Shown: one piece after another, positions 10,069-19,269 of the stretch | Numbering within the stretch: position 1 is the stretch's first letter | Layout: every line of letters starts with the position of its first letter | NCBI RefSeq assembly: GCF_026241155.1 | Contig: NZ_JAPFGP010000010.1 | Coordinates: forward strand, 1-64,000 | Origin: Paucibacter sp. PLA-PC-4 | Lineage (GTDB): Bacteria > Pseudomonadota > Gammaproteobacteria > Burkholderiales > Burkholderiaceae_C | DNA length: 64,000 bases | Direction: 5' to 3' | Made by a program: the position numbers and the translations under genes | The notes under the pieces: model-generated | What the model was told of the DNA's origin: nothing | Database searches by the model: none | What the model saw: the letters and a program-made list of their open reading frames with translations, nothing else

Positions 10069-12474
10069 ATGAATTCGCCCGAACCACGCCTCAATCCGCA
10101 CCTGGAAGCCGCACTGCAGCGCATACGCACCGCGGCCGAGCAAGCGGCCGAGCGCGGCGCCGAAGGCATGGGCATGGCGGCCCTGTCGGCCGGCCAGATC
10201 AAACGCCGCGACGCCCTACTGTCGGCGCAATTTCTGTTCCGCAAGCAGCAGGCCTTGTTCGGCCAGCGCTTCTACCAAAGCCTGCGCACCCAGATGGCGG
10301 GCGAGCAAAGGCCCAAGGCCGATCCAGGTGCGCGCAAAAGTACCCAGGCCTGGACCGAACTCTCGCTGATGGACGATGACGCCGTCGATGCGATGGTGGC
10401 GGCCGACCGGATTGGCCTGGCCATCGGCCACCAGAGCGAGTGGGAGCTGCGCGAGGTCGAGTCCTATATGTCGGCACTGGGTGGCGCCCAGGACGGTAGG
10501 GAGCAGCAGCGCAACCCGCTACGTCCCGAACTGGTCGCCCAGGCCTTGCTCGACGCCGTGCATGCGGTCACCGACGACGAGCAGACCCGCCAGATTCTGG
10601 TCGACGAGATGACGCGCGCACTGGCCCACGAGATGCGCAGCTGCTACGCCGACATCGTCGAGCTGTTTCGCAACCGCGGTCTGCGACCGCAAGACCTGCG
10701 GGTGCGTGGGGTCGATGTCGGCGGCCATTCGGTGCACTCGTCCCATTCGGGCCATTCCGCCCATTCTCAGTCACCCGGACAAGCCGGCCACAGCCGCATG
10801 GGCGAGCTAGGGGGATATGGTGGCGCTTACGCAGGCCCGGGCGGTATCACGGCTGGTGGCAGCCATGGCGGCGTCCCTGGCGTGGCCAGGCGTGGCGGCA
10901 GCCCCGGTACGATGGGCGCGGTCGATGCGCAGATGATGGAGCTGCTGCGCCGCCTGGCCTATCTGCCCAGCGTGCAGTCGCCGCTGGGTGCGAGCACCGC
11001 CGGCGGCCCCGTCAGCAACTGGAGCGAGGACTACGGCGATGCGACTTGGGCCAGTGGTGGTGGCATGCCGATGCCGCCCAATCTGATACATCTGCACCGC
11101 GACGAGTTGCGCCAGGCAGCCACCGGCAACCTCGACCATATGGTGATCGATGTGGTCGGCAGCCTGTTCGACCAGATCCTGTCCGATCCCAAGGTGCCGC
11201 CGCAGATGGCACGCATGCTGGCGCGGCTGCAACTGCCGGTGCTGCGCGTGGCGCTGGGCGACCGAACCTTCTTCTCTTCGCGCCGCCACCCGGTGCGCCG
11301 CTTCATCAACCGCGTCGCCTCGCTGGCCTGCGCCTTCGATGATTTTTCGGAGGATCCAGGCCGCGACTTTCTCAGCCATGTGCGCGAGCTGGTGCAGGAG
11401 GTCGCCAACGGCGACTTCGACCGCATGGATGTTTACGAGAGCAAGCTCGACGCGCTCGAACAATTCATCGCCGAGCAGACCGCCAAGGCTTTGCAGGCCC
11501 AGGGCGACGCTGCCGCGCTGATCGAGCGCAAGGAAACCGATCTGCGCCTGCAGCAGCGCTATATGCAGCAGTTGCAGGCGGCGCTGGGCCCGGTGCCGAT
11601 GCCGGAGTTCTTGCGCGAGTTCCTGTCGCAAGTCTGGAGCCAGGCCATCGTGCTGGCCAGCCGCGAGGGCAGCACCGAGCGCGCGATGCGGCTGCGCCAG
11701 CTCGGTCGCGACCTTGTGATGAGCGTGCAGCCCAAGAGCGGCACTGCCCAGCGCCAGACCTTTCTAGGTCAACTGCCGGTGCTGATGCGCACTCTCAACG
11801 AAGGGCTGGAACTGATCGGCTGGCCTGAGAGCGGCCGCAAGGCATTCTTCGGCGAGCTGCTGCCGGCCCACGCCGAATCGCTAAAGGGCCAGGGCCTGTC
11901 ACCGCTGGACCATAACCTTCTGGTCAAGCAGCTCGAAGGCGTTTTCGGCTGCGCACCACCGTCCGAGCAGGACCTGCCCCCGGCCCAAGCCGGTGCGCCG
12001 GTTTCGGTGCCGGCTGACTTGGACCTGGCGCAACGCCTGACCCCCGACGAAGCCAAGCGCCTGGGCCTGATGGAGGAAAGCCGGGTGGACTGGGACGGCC
12101 AGCTCGACATCGACCTCAGTGCTGAAGCGCCGCTCGCCGCCGTCGACATCAGCATCGACGGCCTTCCCGCCGCCGAGGCCCCTGAGCCCAGCGAGGGCGA
12201 ACTCCTGATCGAGCATCTGCAGCTGGGCTTCGCTTACCAGATGAACACCGGCGATGCCTGGCGCAAGGTGCGCCTGGCCCATATCAGCGCCGGCCACAGC
12301 TTCTTCATCTTCACCCAGGGCCACAAGCACCAGGAGACCGTCACGATGACGGCCCGCATGCTCAAGCGCCTGTGCGAGTCCGGCCGGCTCAAGGCCTTCG
12401 AGAACGCCCATCTGCTTGAGCGCGCCACCGCCCGCGCGCGCAAACAGCTCTCCGAGCTGGGCAGCAAGAGCTAG
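10069..12474 (+). CDS. DUF1631 family protein
   Basis: A large cytoplasmic protein of 801 residues in the DUF1631 family, sometimes mislabelled thymidine phosphorylase. The ATG at 10069 (MNSPEPRLNP) is preferred over an upstream in-frame ATG at 9973 because the added 32 residues are non-conserved in appearance. Around residues 220-242 there is a low-complexity His/Ser segment (HSVHSSHSGHSAHS), followed by a Gly-rich linker. The C-terminal part (QLGFAYQMNTGDAWRKVRLAHISAGHSFFIF) resembles a small beta domain that could bind a nucleotide or protein. Function is unknown. Its TAG stop shares the four bases CTAG with the convergent pdxA stop. Confidence 0.8.
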   Translation: MNSPEPRLNPHLEAALQRIRTAAEQAAERGAEGMGMAALSAGQIKRRDALLSAQFLFRKQQALFGQRFYQSLRTQMAGEQRPKADPGARKSTQAWTELSLMDDDAVDAMVAADRIGLAIGHQSEWELREVESYMSALGGAQDGREQQRNPLRPELVAQALLDAVHAVTDDEQTRQILVDEMTRALAHEMRSCYADIVELFRNRGLRPQDLRVRGVDVGGHSVHSSHSGHSAHSQSPGQAGHSRMGELGGYGGAYAGPGGITAGGSHGGVPGVARRGGSPGTMGAVDAQMMELLRRLAYLPSVQSPLGASTAGGPVSNWSEDYGDATWASGGGMPMPPNLIHLHRDELRQAATGNLDHMVIDVVGSLFDQILSDPKVPPQMARMLARLQLPVLRVALGDRTFFSSRRHPVRRFINRVASLACAFDDFSEDPGRDFLSHVRELVQEVANGDFDRMDVYESKLDALEQFIAEQTAKALQAQGDAAALIERKETDLRLQQRYMQQLQAALGPVPMPEFLREFLSQVWSQAIVLASREGSTERAMRLRQLGRDLVMSVQPKSGTAQRQTFLGQLPVLMRTLNEGLELIGWPESGRKAFFGELLPAHAESLKGQGLSPLDHNLLVKQLEGVFGCAPPSEQDLPPAQAGAPVSVPADLDLAQRLTPDEAKRLGLMEESRVDWDGQLDIDLSAEAPLAAVDISIDGLPAAEAPEPSEGELLIEHLQLGFAYQMNTGDAWRKVRLAHISAGHSFFIFTQGHKHQETVTMTARMLKRLCESGRLKAFENAHLLERATARARKQLSELGSKS

Positions 12475-13490
12475 GTGATCAGCTGGCGCGCCATGCGGAT
12501 GGCTGCGCGCATGCTGGACGCATCGGCGCTGCCAGTGCCGGCGATGTCGAAGGCCGTGCCGTGGTCGGGGCTGGTGCGCACAAAGGGCAAGCCCAACGTC
12601 ACGTTGACGCCCTGCTCCACGCCCAGATACTTCACTGGGATCAGACCGTGGTCGTGCGTCATCGCGACGACCAGATCGAACTCGCCAGGGTGCGCAGACG
12701 TGTTGCGAGCCCGCATAAAGATGGTGTCGGGAGCATAAGGGCCACTGGCGGTGATGCCCTGCTGGCGCGCCAGTTCGATGGCTGGCGCGATGATGTCAAT
12801 TTCCTCGCGGCCGAAAAGCCCGCCCTCGCCGGCATGGGGGTTCAGGCCCGCCACCGCGATGCGCGGTGCTTTGAGTCCGAAGCGACGTAGCGCCGCGTCG
12901 CTGATCTGCAAGGTCTGCAGCACCCGCTCGACGCTCAGCATGTCGATGGCCTCGCGTAGCGCCACATGGATGGTCACCAGCACCGTACGCAGCTCTTCAT
13001 TGGCCAGCATCATGCGCACCGGAGGCGCTGCCCCCCCTTGCGCGGCCAGGGCCTGCAGCATCTCGGTATGGCCGGGATAGTCCACCCCGGCTGCATGCAG
13101 GGCCTCCTTGTGCAGCGGCGCGGTCACAAGTCCTAGCGCCTGGCCGGTCTGGATCGCCGCGACCGCTGCCTCGATGCAGCCCGCCGCTGCGCGGCCGGCA
13201 CGCGCATCGATGTGGCCCACCGGGCAGTCCAGCAGGTCGGACGGCAGGCCCTCGGGCTGCCAGACCGGCAGGCAGTCCGGCGGCATGGCCGCCAACTCAT
13301 CCGGCGAGGCCAGCCGCGCTACCGGCAGGCCAAGACCCAGCCAGGCGACTGCACGGCGCAGCACGCCGACATGGCCGACCAGGCAGAGATCCTCGCGCCG
13401 CGCCTCGGCCACCCAGGCTGCCACGGCAATCTCTGGACCAATGCCGCAGGCGTCGCCCATGCTGATCAACAGGGGTTTGCTGTCACTCAT
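12471..13490 (-). CDS. pdxA: 4-hydroxythreonine-4-phosphate dehydrogenase PdxA
   Basis: PdxA oxidises 4-phosphohydroxy-L-threonine in the DXP-dependent pyridoxal phosphate pathway. The protein starts MSDSKPLLISMGDACGIGPEI, the conserved N-terminus; note Asp-Ala where many homologues have Asp-Pro. Metal-binding histidines are in YPGHTEML, AGLNPHAGEGG and AMTHDHGLIP. ATG 13490 gives 339 residues; a GTG directly in front is the alternative. PLP feeds the deaminase at 40.5 kb, among many other enzymes. Confidence 0.95.
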   Translation of the reverse strand: MSDSKPLLISMGDACGIGPEIAVAAWVAEARREDLCLVGHVGVLRRAVAWLGLGLPVARLASPDELAAMPPDCLPVWQPEGLPSDLLDCPVGHIDARAGRAAAGCIEAAVAAIQTGQALGLVTAPLHKEALHAAGVDYPGHTEMLQALAAQGGAAPPVRMMLANEELRTVLVTIHVALREAIDMLSVERVLQTLQISDAALRRFGLKAPRIAVAGLNPHAGEGGLFGREEIDIIAPAIELARQQGITASGPYAPDTIFMRARNTSAHPGEFDLVVAMTHDHGLIPVKYLGVEQGVNVTLGLPFVRTSPDHGTAFDIAGTGSADASSMRAAIRMARQLIT

Positions 13491-13577
13491 CACATCATTG
13501 TTTCATGGGTAAGCCCTCATCCCACAACCGAGCGTCCGGTGGCAGGCTCGCGCGACCCACAAATCAAGGAGCTCCGC

Positions 13578-15362
13578 ATGGCCTACCTGCCATCCCGCAT
13601 CCACCGCCGCACCCTGGCGACTGTCCTGACCTTGGCCCTGGTTGGCCTAGGAACCAATACAAGTTGGGCGAACCCGGCCGCACAAACGCTGCATGCCCTG
13701 TTCGACGAAGCCTGGGAGCAAGGCGCCCGGCAGGCGCCAGAGTGGGCCACTGTGCGCGGCGACCACCGCTTCAATGACCGTCTCAGCGACCGCTCCCCGG
13801 CCGCCGTTGCGGCCCAGGATTCTTATGCGCGGGAACTGCTCAAGCGCGCGCAGGCCATCGATGTGGCTGCCTTGGATGAGCGCGACCGCGTGTCGCTGCA
13901 GATCTTTATCGATCGACAGCAAGGCGAGATCGAGTTCCAGTCTTTCGAGGGCTATCGCACACTGAGCCTGGGCTCGCTGTGGGGGTTTCAGTCGGGCCTG
14001 TCGAATCTGATGCGTGCCACGCCCACCGCCAGCGAGACCCAGGTCCGGCAGTTGCTGGCCCGACTGGCCGCTTATCCACTGCGGGTCGATCAGGAGATCG
14101 AGAGCCTGCGGCGTGGCATCGCGCTGGGCTGGGTCAGCCCACAGCCGGTGCTGGCGCGCGCGCTTGCCCAACTGGACGGCCAGCTGAGCGACGATGTGAC
14201 GCGCAGCCCTTTGTTCGAGCCTTTCGACAAGCTGGGCAGCGGCATCGCTGAGGCCCAGCGCGAAGCACTGCGTCAACAAGGTCGACAGGCACTGCGGCAG
14301 CAGGTCTATCCGGCGATGCAACGCCTGCGCCGATTCATCCAGGAGGAGTACCTGCCCAAGGCCCCGGCCGCCGGCGGGCTTGGCCGCTATCCCGGCGGCG
14401 CCCAGGTCTATGCGGCGCTGGTTCGCCGCAACACCACGCTGGACCTGAGCCCGCAGCAGGTCCATGACATCGGGCTGCACCAGGTCGAGCGCCTGCGCGC
14501 GGAGATGGAGGCGGTGCGCCGCGAGGTCGGTTTTGCCGGCGACCGCCAGCAGTTCTTCAGTTATCTCTACAGCGAGCCGAAGTTCTTCCACCCCAATGGC
14601 GAAGCCTTGCTGGCGGCCTACCGCGAGATCAGCAAACGCATCGACCCCGAACTGCCCAAGCTCTTTGCCGAGCTGCCGCGTGCGCCCTACGGTGTGCGGG
14701 CGATGCCGGCCCATATGGGCGAGGGTGCGGCCGAAAACTACAACGGGCCTTCGCTGGACGGCAGCACACCGGGCTGGTTCAACGCCAATGTACTGGCCTA
14801 CAAGCGCCGCCCAATCTGGGCGCTGGAGACCCTCGTCGCGCACGAGACCGTGCCCGGCCACCATCTACAGAACGCCCGCCAGCGGGAGCTGGGCGAGCTG
14901 CCGCCCTTCCGGCGCAGCAGCTTCTACACCGCTTATGGCGAGGGCTGGGCCCTCTATGCCGAGACCTTGGGCAAGGATCTGGGCCTGTACCGCGACCCCT
15001 ACAGCCGCTTCGGCCATCTGCAAGCCCAGATGTTCCGCGCGGCCCGCCTGGTGGTCGACACCGGCATGCATGCGCTGGGGTGGAGCCGCGAGCAGGCACT
15101 GGCCTATATGCTTGAGGAAACCGGCCAGGACCGGATCTTCATGAATGCCGAGGTCGACCGCTATCTGGCCCAGCCCGGCCAGGCCCTGGCCTATATGACG
15201 GGCCAGCTGAAGATTCTGGAGCTGCGCGAGCTGGCTAAAGCGCAGCTCGGACCGCGCTTCGATCTGCGCCGCTTCCATATGGTGCTGCTGGATCAGGGCC
15301 AGCTGCCGCTGGGCCTGCTGGAGCAGCGGGTACGTGCCTGGATCGCCTCCCAGCCGGGCTGA
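13578..15362 (+). CDS. Secreted DUF885 metallopeptidase-like protein
   Basis: This 594-residue exported protein starts at the ATG at 13578, 6 nt after AAGGAG (13566-13571). A signal peptide (RRTLATVLTLALVGLGTNTSWA) is followed by the DUF885 domain. The zinc motif HETVPGHH and the downstream YGEGWALYAE glutamate helix are characteristic, placing it among gluzincin-like peptidases of unknown substrate. The N-terminal half resembles the helical part of M3/M32-type peptidases. It stands alone between pdxA (divergent) and the Nif3 gene (convergent). Confidence 0.88.
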   Translation: MAYLPSRIHRRTLATVLTLALVGLGTNTSWANPAAQTLHALFDEAWEQGARQAPEWATVRGDHRFNDRLSDRSPAAVAAQDSYARELLKRAQAIDVAALDERDRVSLQIFIDRQQGEIEFQSFEGYRTLSLGSLWGFQSGLSNLMRATPTASETQVRQLLARLAAYPLRVDQEIESLRRGIALGWVSPQPVLARALAQLDGQLSDDVTRSPLFEPFDKLGSGIAEAQREALRQQGRQALRQQVYPAMQRLRRFIQEEYLPKAPAAGGLGRYPGGAQVYAALVRRNTTLDLSPQQVHDIGLHQVERLRAEMEAVRREVGFAGDRQQFFSYLYSEPKFFHPNGEALLAAYREISKRIDPELPKLFAELPRAPYGVRAMPAHMGEGAAENYNGPSLDGSTPGWFNANVLAYKRRPIWALETLVAHETVPGHHLQNARQRELGELPPFRRSSFYTAYGEGWALYAETLGKDLGLYRDPYSRFGHLQAQMFRAARLVVDTGMHALGWSREQALAYMLEETGQDRIFMNAEVDRYLAQPGQALAYMTGQLKILELRELAKAQLGPRFDLRRFHMVLLDQGQLPLGLLEQRVRAWIASQPG

Positions 15363-15376
15363 GCAAGCGCCAGCGT

Positions 15377-16126
15377 TCAGGCCGGATTCGGGATGTCGAT
15401 GAACTGCTGGCTCAGGCCAAAGTCTGTGGCCAGGCGCTGCGCCAGCGCCTGCACGCCATAGCGCTCGGTCGCGTGGTGGCCGGCGGCGACGAAGGCCACA
15501 CCGGTCTCGGCGGCGTAATGGGCTTGCGGTTCGGATATCTCGCCGGTCACGAAGACATCAACCCCGGCCGCGATCGCGGCCTCGAAATAGCCCTGAGCAC
15601 CGCCAGTGCACCAAGCCACGCGGCGCAGCGGCCGGCCGTCGCCGGCCACGGCCAGCACCTCGCGGCCCAGCGCCGCCGCCATCTGCCGGCGCAGCTCATC
15701 CAGGCTTTGCGGGGCGCTCAAGGACCCGGCAAAACCGAGCTCCTGATCGCCGAAGCGCTGCTCGGCCTGCCAGCCGAAGAGCCGACCCAGCTGCGCGTTA
15801 TTACCCAGCTCCGGGTGGGCATCGAGCGGCAGGTGGTAGGCAAACAGATTGATCTCGTGCGCCAGCAGCTTTTGCAGGCGCTGCTTCATCCAGCCGGTGA
15901 CGCGGCCGTCCTGGCCGCGCCAGAACAGTCCGTGGTGCACCAGGATGGCATCGGCACCGCTGGCAATCGCCGCATCGATCAGGGCCAGGCTGGCGGTAAC
16001 ACCGCAGACGAGATGGCGTATCTCCTCGCGCCCCTCCACCTGCAGACCATTCGGCCCATAATCTTTGAAGCGAGGCACCTCGAGCAACTGGCTGAGGTGG
16101 GCATCGATGGTGTGGCGGTTGGGCAT
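15377..16126 (-). CDS. Nif3-like dinuclear metal centre protein
   Basis: A 249-residue member of the NIF3/YbgI family, which forms a toroidal hexamer with a two-metal site; some members are GTP cyclohydrolase I type 2-like. Metal ligands are visible in ILVHHGLFW, FAYHLPLDAH and FVAAGHHATERYG. RFKDYGPNGLQVEG is the conserved N-terminal signature. ATG 16126 is chosen because homology begins there; upstream residues look like antisense of the next gene. No Shine-Dalgarno sequence precedes it, so translation start is uncertain. It is divergent from the protease at 16143. Confidence 0.9.
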   Translation of the reverse strand: MPNRHTIDAHLSQLLEVPRFKDYGPNGLQVEGREEIRHLVCGVTASLALIDAAIASGADAILVHHGLFWRGQDGRVTGWMKQRLQKLLAHEINLFAYHLPLDAHPELGNNAQLGRLFGWQAEQRFGDQELGFAGSLSAPQSLDELRRQMAAALGREVLAVAGDGRPLRRVAWCTGGAQGYFEAAIAAGVDVFVTGEISEPQAHYAAETGVAFVAAGHHATERYGVQALAQRLATDFGLSQQFIDIPNPA

Positions 16127-16132
16127 GGCGAC

Positions 16133-16137
16133 AGGAG
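16133..16137 (+). promoter_or_regulatory. Ribosome binding site that decides the protease start
   Basis: AGGAG lies 5 nt before a GTG at 16143. The nearer upstream ATG at 16125 has no such site and would overlap the start codon of the divergent Nif3 gene by two bases. The GTG is therefore the better start. Confidence 0.65.
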
Positions 16138-16142
16138 CGGCG

Positions 16143-17324
16143 GTGCGCAGAATTTGGCTGATTTTCTCCCAGGCCGTGACGGTGGGCTTGGCGCTGTACT
16201 TTGTCGTCGCCACCTTGCGGCCCGAGTGGGTGGAGCGCGGCGAGACGCTGCGCCCCACGGTAATCCTGGGTCAGGCCATCCCGAGCGCCCGCCCCGCAAG
16301 CGATGCGAGCGGCGGCGGGGGCTACCGTTTTGCGGCCCAGCGCGCAGCGCCCGCCGTGGTCAGCGTCACGGCCAGCAAAGCGCCACGCCGCTCGGCGCAG
16401 AACGATGAGGCCTGGCGGCGCTTTCACTTCGGCCTGCCACGGCGCGGCCAACGCGGCGAAGACGATGGTGACGAGCAAGGCGGCCAAACCGGCCTGGGCT
16501 CAGGTGTGATTGTCTCGGCCGACGGCTACCTGCTGACCAACAGCCATGTGGTGGCCGGCGCCTCCGAGATCGAAGTGCAACTCAGCGACGGCCGCCAGGC
16601 CAAGGCGCGCCTGGTCGGCAGCGATCCAGAGACCGATGTCGCGGTGCTGAAGGTCGAGCTCGACGGCCTGCCGGCGATCGCGCTGGGCGACGCCGAGCAG
16701 CTGCAGGTCGGCGATGCGGTACTGGCGATCGGCAACCCTTTCAATGTCGGCCAGACGGTGACCTCGGGCATCGTCAGCGCACTCAAGCGCACACAGCTGG
16801 GCATCAACACCTTCGAAAACTTCATCCAGACCGATGCCGCAATCAATCCGGGCAACTCGGGTGGCGCCCTGGTCGACGACCAGGGTCGGTTGGTGGGCAT
16901 CAACACCGCGATCTTCTCGCGCAGCGGCGGCAGCCTGGGCATCGGCTTCGCAATCCCGATCAGCACCGCGCAGCAGGTGATGCAGGCCCTGGTGCGGGAC
17001 GGTCAAGTCGCGCGCGGCTGGATCGGTGTGCAAACACGCGAGCTGACGCCGGAGTTTGCCGAAGCCTTCAAGCTGACAGTGCGCGAAGGGGTGCTGATCA
17101 GCGCGGTCGTCGTCAATGCACCGGCCGCGAATGCAGGCATCAAGCCCGGCGATGTCGTGACACGGGTCGGCGGCACCCAGGTGCTCAGCCCGGCGGACCT
17201 GCTGGCGGCGGTAGCGGCACTCAAGCCACAGTCCAGCGCCGCCATCGCCGTGCAGCGCGGCGACAAGGCCCTGCAGTTCGAGCTAACGGTAGCGCAGCGC
17301 CCGCTACCGGGCGCGCGCGACTAG
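16143..17324 (+). CDS. Membrane-anchored trypsin-like protease (DegS/DegQ type)
   Basis: A 393-residue periplasmic serine protease anchored by an N-terminal helix (residues 4-24, WLIFSQAVTVGLALYFVVAT), a DegS-like layout. The catalytic triad is H135 (TNSHVV), D165 (ETDVAVLK) and S239 (NPGNSGGAL). A single PDZ domain follows (about 285-385, RGWIGVQTRELTPEFAEAF). Such proteases act in envelope quality control or in cutting an anti-sigma factor. An acidic Asp/Gly/Gln linker (106-115) precedes the protease domain. It converges on tatC, and the protease-tat neighbourhood is common in Burkholderiales. Confidence 0.9.
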   Translation: MRRIWLIFSQAVTVGLALYFVVATLRPEWVERGETLRPTVILGQAIPSARPASDASGGGGYRFAAQRAAPAVVSVTASKAPRRSAQNDEAWRRFHFGLPRRGQRGEDDGDEQGGQTGLGSGVIVSADGYLLTNSHVVAGASEIEVQLSDGRQAKARLVGSDPETDVAVLKVELDGLPAIALGDAEQLQVGDAVLAIGNPFNVGQTVTSGIVSALKRTQLGINTFENFIQTDAAINPGNSGGALVDDQGRLVGINTAIFSRSGGSLGIGFAIPISTAQQVMQALVRDGQVARGWIGVQTRELTPEFAEAFKLTVREGVLISAVVVNAPAANAGIKPGDVVTRVGGTQVLSPADLLAAVAALKPQSSAAIAVQRGDKALQFELTVAQRPLPGARD

Positions 17325-17332
17325 CCCTCAGC

Positions 17333-18118
17333 TCAGGGCTGATCGGTGGCCGAGTCCGGCGCCTTGGAGTAGCGGATGAAAAAGCCGGACGCCCAGATGC
17401 CGACCTCGTAGAGCAGGCACATCGGGATAGCCAGCGCCAACTGCGACACCACATCGGGCGGCGTGATCACGGCCGCGATGATGAAGGCTACGACGATGAA
17501 GTAGCCGCGGAACTCGCGCAGCTTCTCGACCGTGACGATGCCCATGCGGGCCAGCACCACCACCACCACCGGCACCTCGAAGGCCGCTCCGAAGGCGATG
17601 AACATGCTCATCACGAAGCTCAGATAGGCCTCGATATCGGGCGCCGCCGTGATGCTCTTGGGCGCGAAGCTCTGGATGAACTTGAAGACCTGCCCGAACA
17701 CGAAGAAGTAGCAGAACGCCACGCCGACGAAGAAAAGCAGTGTGCTCGATACCACCAGCGGCATGACCAGCTTCTTCTCGTGCGAATACAGGCCCGGCGC
17801 CACAAAGGCCCAGACCTGATAAAGCACCACCGGCAGCGCGATCAGAAAGGCGGCCATCAAGGTGATCTTCAGCGGCACCAGAAAGGGCGAGATCACATTG
17901 GTGGCGATCATGGTCGAACCCGCCGGCAGGTTCGCGATCATCGGCGCGGCCAGCAGGTCGTACAGCATCGAAGGCCCCGGATAGAGCGCCAGCACGCCAA
18001 AGCACACCGCGACCGCGATGGCGGCGCGCACCAGGCGGTCGCGCAGCTCGATCAGGTGCGAGACAAAAGGCTGCTCGGTGCCGGCGAGTTCATCGTCGGA
18101 CTTGTGGGAATCGGTCAT
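17333..18118 (-). CDS. tatC: Twin-arginine translocase subunit TatC
   Basis: TatC recognises the twin-arginine signal of folded exported proteins. The 261-residue protein has six predicted transmembrane helices. Conserved signatures are [15 protein letters not shown] at the N-terminus, [19 protein letters not shown], and [21 protein letters not shown] 18118 overlaps the tatB stop (ATGA), which implies translational coupling. The 29 residues upstream in the frame are tatB antisense-free filler and were dropped. Confidence 0.97.
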   Translation of the reverse strand: MTDSHKSDDELAGTEQPFVSHLIELRDRLVRAAIAVAVCFGVLALYPGPSMLYDLLAAPMIANLPAGSTMIATNVISPFLVPLKITLMAAFLIALPVVLYQVWAFVAPGLYSHEKKLVMPLVVSSTLLFFVGVAFCYFFVFGQVFKFIQSFAPKSITAAPDIEAYLSFVMSMFIAFGAAFEVPVVVVVLARMGIVTVEKLREFRGYFIVVAFIIAAVITPPDVVSQLALAIPMCLLYEVGIWASGFFIRYSKAPDSATDQP

Positions 18119-18603
18119 GTAGGTCTGCGGGGCGGGCGAAAGCGCGCCACGCGGGCGGCGCCGGATTGGGCATGCTGGCGCACGCCCTGGCGCTGCTTGT
18201 ACCACTGCGGCGTGGCACCGCGCTTGAGGCGCCAGTTCTTCTTCGGGCGCTGATAGCCGGGCGGCGGCATCAGGGTCTGGTAGCCGTGATCGGTGCTGCC
18301 GCCATCAAGGCCGGCACTGGCCTCATGCCAGTTCTGCTCGAAGGCCTGGTTGGCTTCGTTGATCTCTTTGCTGACTGATTGCTCGACATCGCGCGCCGCA
18401 TCCTCGATGCCGCTCTTCATCTTCTTGAGCTCTTCGAGCTCGATGGAGCGGTTCACCTCGGCCTTGACGTCCGACACATAGCGCTGCGCCTTGCCCAGCA
18501 GATGACCCACCGTGCGCGCCACCCGCGGCAGCCTCTCGGGGCCGATCACAATCAGCGCGACGGCGCCGATCAGGGCCAGTTTGTCAAAGCCGAAGTCAAT
18601 CAT
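18115..18603 (-). CDS. tatB: Twin-arginine translocase subunit TatB
   Basis: A 162-residue protein with the TatB N-terminus [26 protein letters not shown], a short transmembrane helix and an amphipathic helix. A long charged tail ([32 protein letters not shown]) is predicted coiled coil. The C-terminal region is Pro/Arg-rich and poorly conserved. It works with TatC in signal-peptide reception and is the second gene of tatABC, 10 bp after tatA. Confidence 0.95.
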   Translation of the reverse strand: MIDFGFDKLALIGAVALIVIGPERLPRVARTVGHLLGKAQRYVSDVKAEVNRSIELEELKKMKSGIEDAARDVEQSVSKEINEANQAFEQNWHEASAGLDGGSTDHGYQTLMPPPGYQRPKKNWRLKRGATPQWYKQRQGVRQHAQSGAARVARFRPPRRPT

Positions 18604-18613
18604 GCAGGGTCAA

Positions 18614-18847
18614 TCAAGACTTGGTCTTGGCCTCGACGTCGACGGTATTGCTGTCGTTCGTCTTCTGGCTCGTTACCTGCTGGGTCGGCTGGGCGGCATC
18701 ACTGCTGCCTCCGTCCTTCATGCCGTCTTTGAACCCCTTGACGGCAGAGCCCAGGTCCGAACCCATGTTCTTGAGCTTTTTCGTGCCGAACACCAGCACC
18801 ACAATCACCAGCACGACGAGCCAGTGCCAAATGCTGAACGAACCCAT
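18614..18847 (-). CDS. tatA: Twin-arginine translocase pore subunit TatA
   Basis: The 77-residue protein has the TatA layout: [25 protein letters not shown] (transmembrane helix plus the FGTKK hinge), an amphipathic helix ([17 protein letters not shown]) and a polar tail. TatA multimers form the conduit recruited by TatBC. AGGAG lies just upstream of the ATG at 18847. It begins the tatABC operon, 74 bp after the HIT gene, which may be co-transcribed. Confidence 0.96.
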   Translation of the reverse strand: MGSFSIWHWLVVLVIVVLVFGTKKLKNMGSDLGSAVKGFKDGMKDGGSSDAAQPTQQVTSQKTNDSNTVDVEAKTKS

Positions 18848-18921
18848 AGTTATCTCCTGGAAACGAAGCGCCCATTCTAGTTGGCGCGCATGACAAATCA
18901 GCGGGGATGGCTATTGCCGCA

Positions 18922-19269
18922 TCAACCCTTGAGCCAGGGGCGGGGGCCGCCCATCGCATGCATATGCAGGTGATAGACCTCCTGGCCGCCATCCGGGCCG
19001 GTGTTGATCACGGTGCGGAATCCATTGACCACGCCGAGCTCGCGCATCAGCTGCGGCACCAGGGCCGTCATATGACCCAACAGCGCCGAATGCTCGGGCC
19101 CCACATCGGCCATGCTGGCGATGTGCAGCTTTGGGATCAACAAAATGTGGACCGGCGCCCAGGGATGGATGTCGTGAAACACCAGCACCTGCTCGTCTTC
19201 GTAGACCTTCTTCGACGGGATCTGACCGGCAACAATCTTACAAAAGAGGCAATTGGGATCGTGAGTCAT
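18922..19269 (-). CDS. HIT (histidine triad) family hydrolase
   Basis: A 115-residue HINT-type protein that hydrolyses nucleoside phosphoramidates or similar nucleotidyl compounds. It has CLFCKIVAGQIPSKKVYEDE near the N-terminus and the histidine triad HLHMHAMGG at the C-terminus. The ATG at 19269 overlaps the upstream gene stop (ATGA). It lies within the his-tat gene string usual in Burkholderiales; cellular substrate is not known. Confidence 0.95.
   Translation of the reverse strand: MTHDPNCLFCKIVAGQIPSKKVYEDEQVLVFHDIHPWAPVHILLIPKLHIASMADVGPEHSALLGHMTALVPQLMRELGVVNGFRTVINTGPDGGQEVYHLHMHAMGGPRPWLKG

Noticed and set aside
10730-10800. Repeated CATTC-like units considered as a short CRISPR or tandem repeat
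   Set aside because: They encode in-frame His-Ser repeats of a continuous protein and have no spacer structure.
13647-14864. 405-codon frame antisense to the DUF885 gene
   Set aside because: The plus strand has signal peptide, HExxPGHH motif and Shine-Dalgarno sequence; the antisense frame has none of these.
16065-16142. Longer N-terminus for the trypsin-like protease
   Set aside because: The extra residues are antisense to the conserved start of Nif3 and lack a ribosome binding site, whereas GTG 16143 has one.
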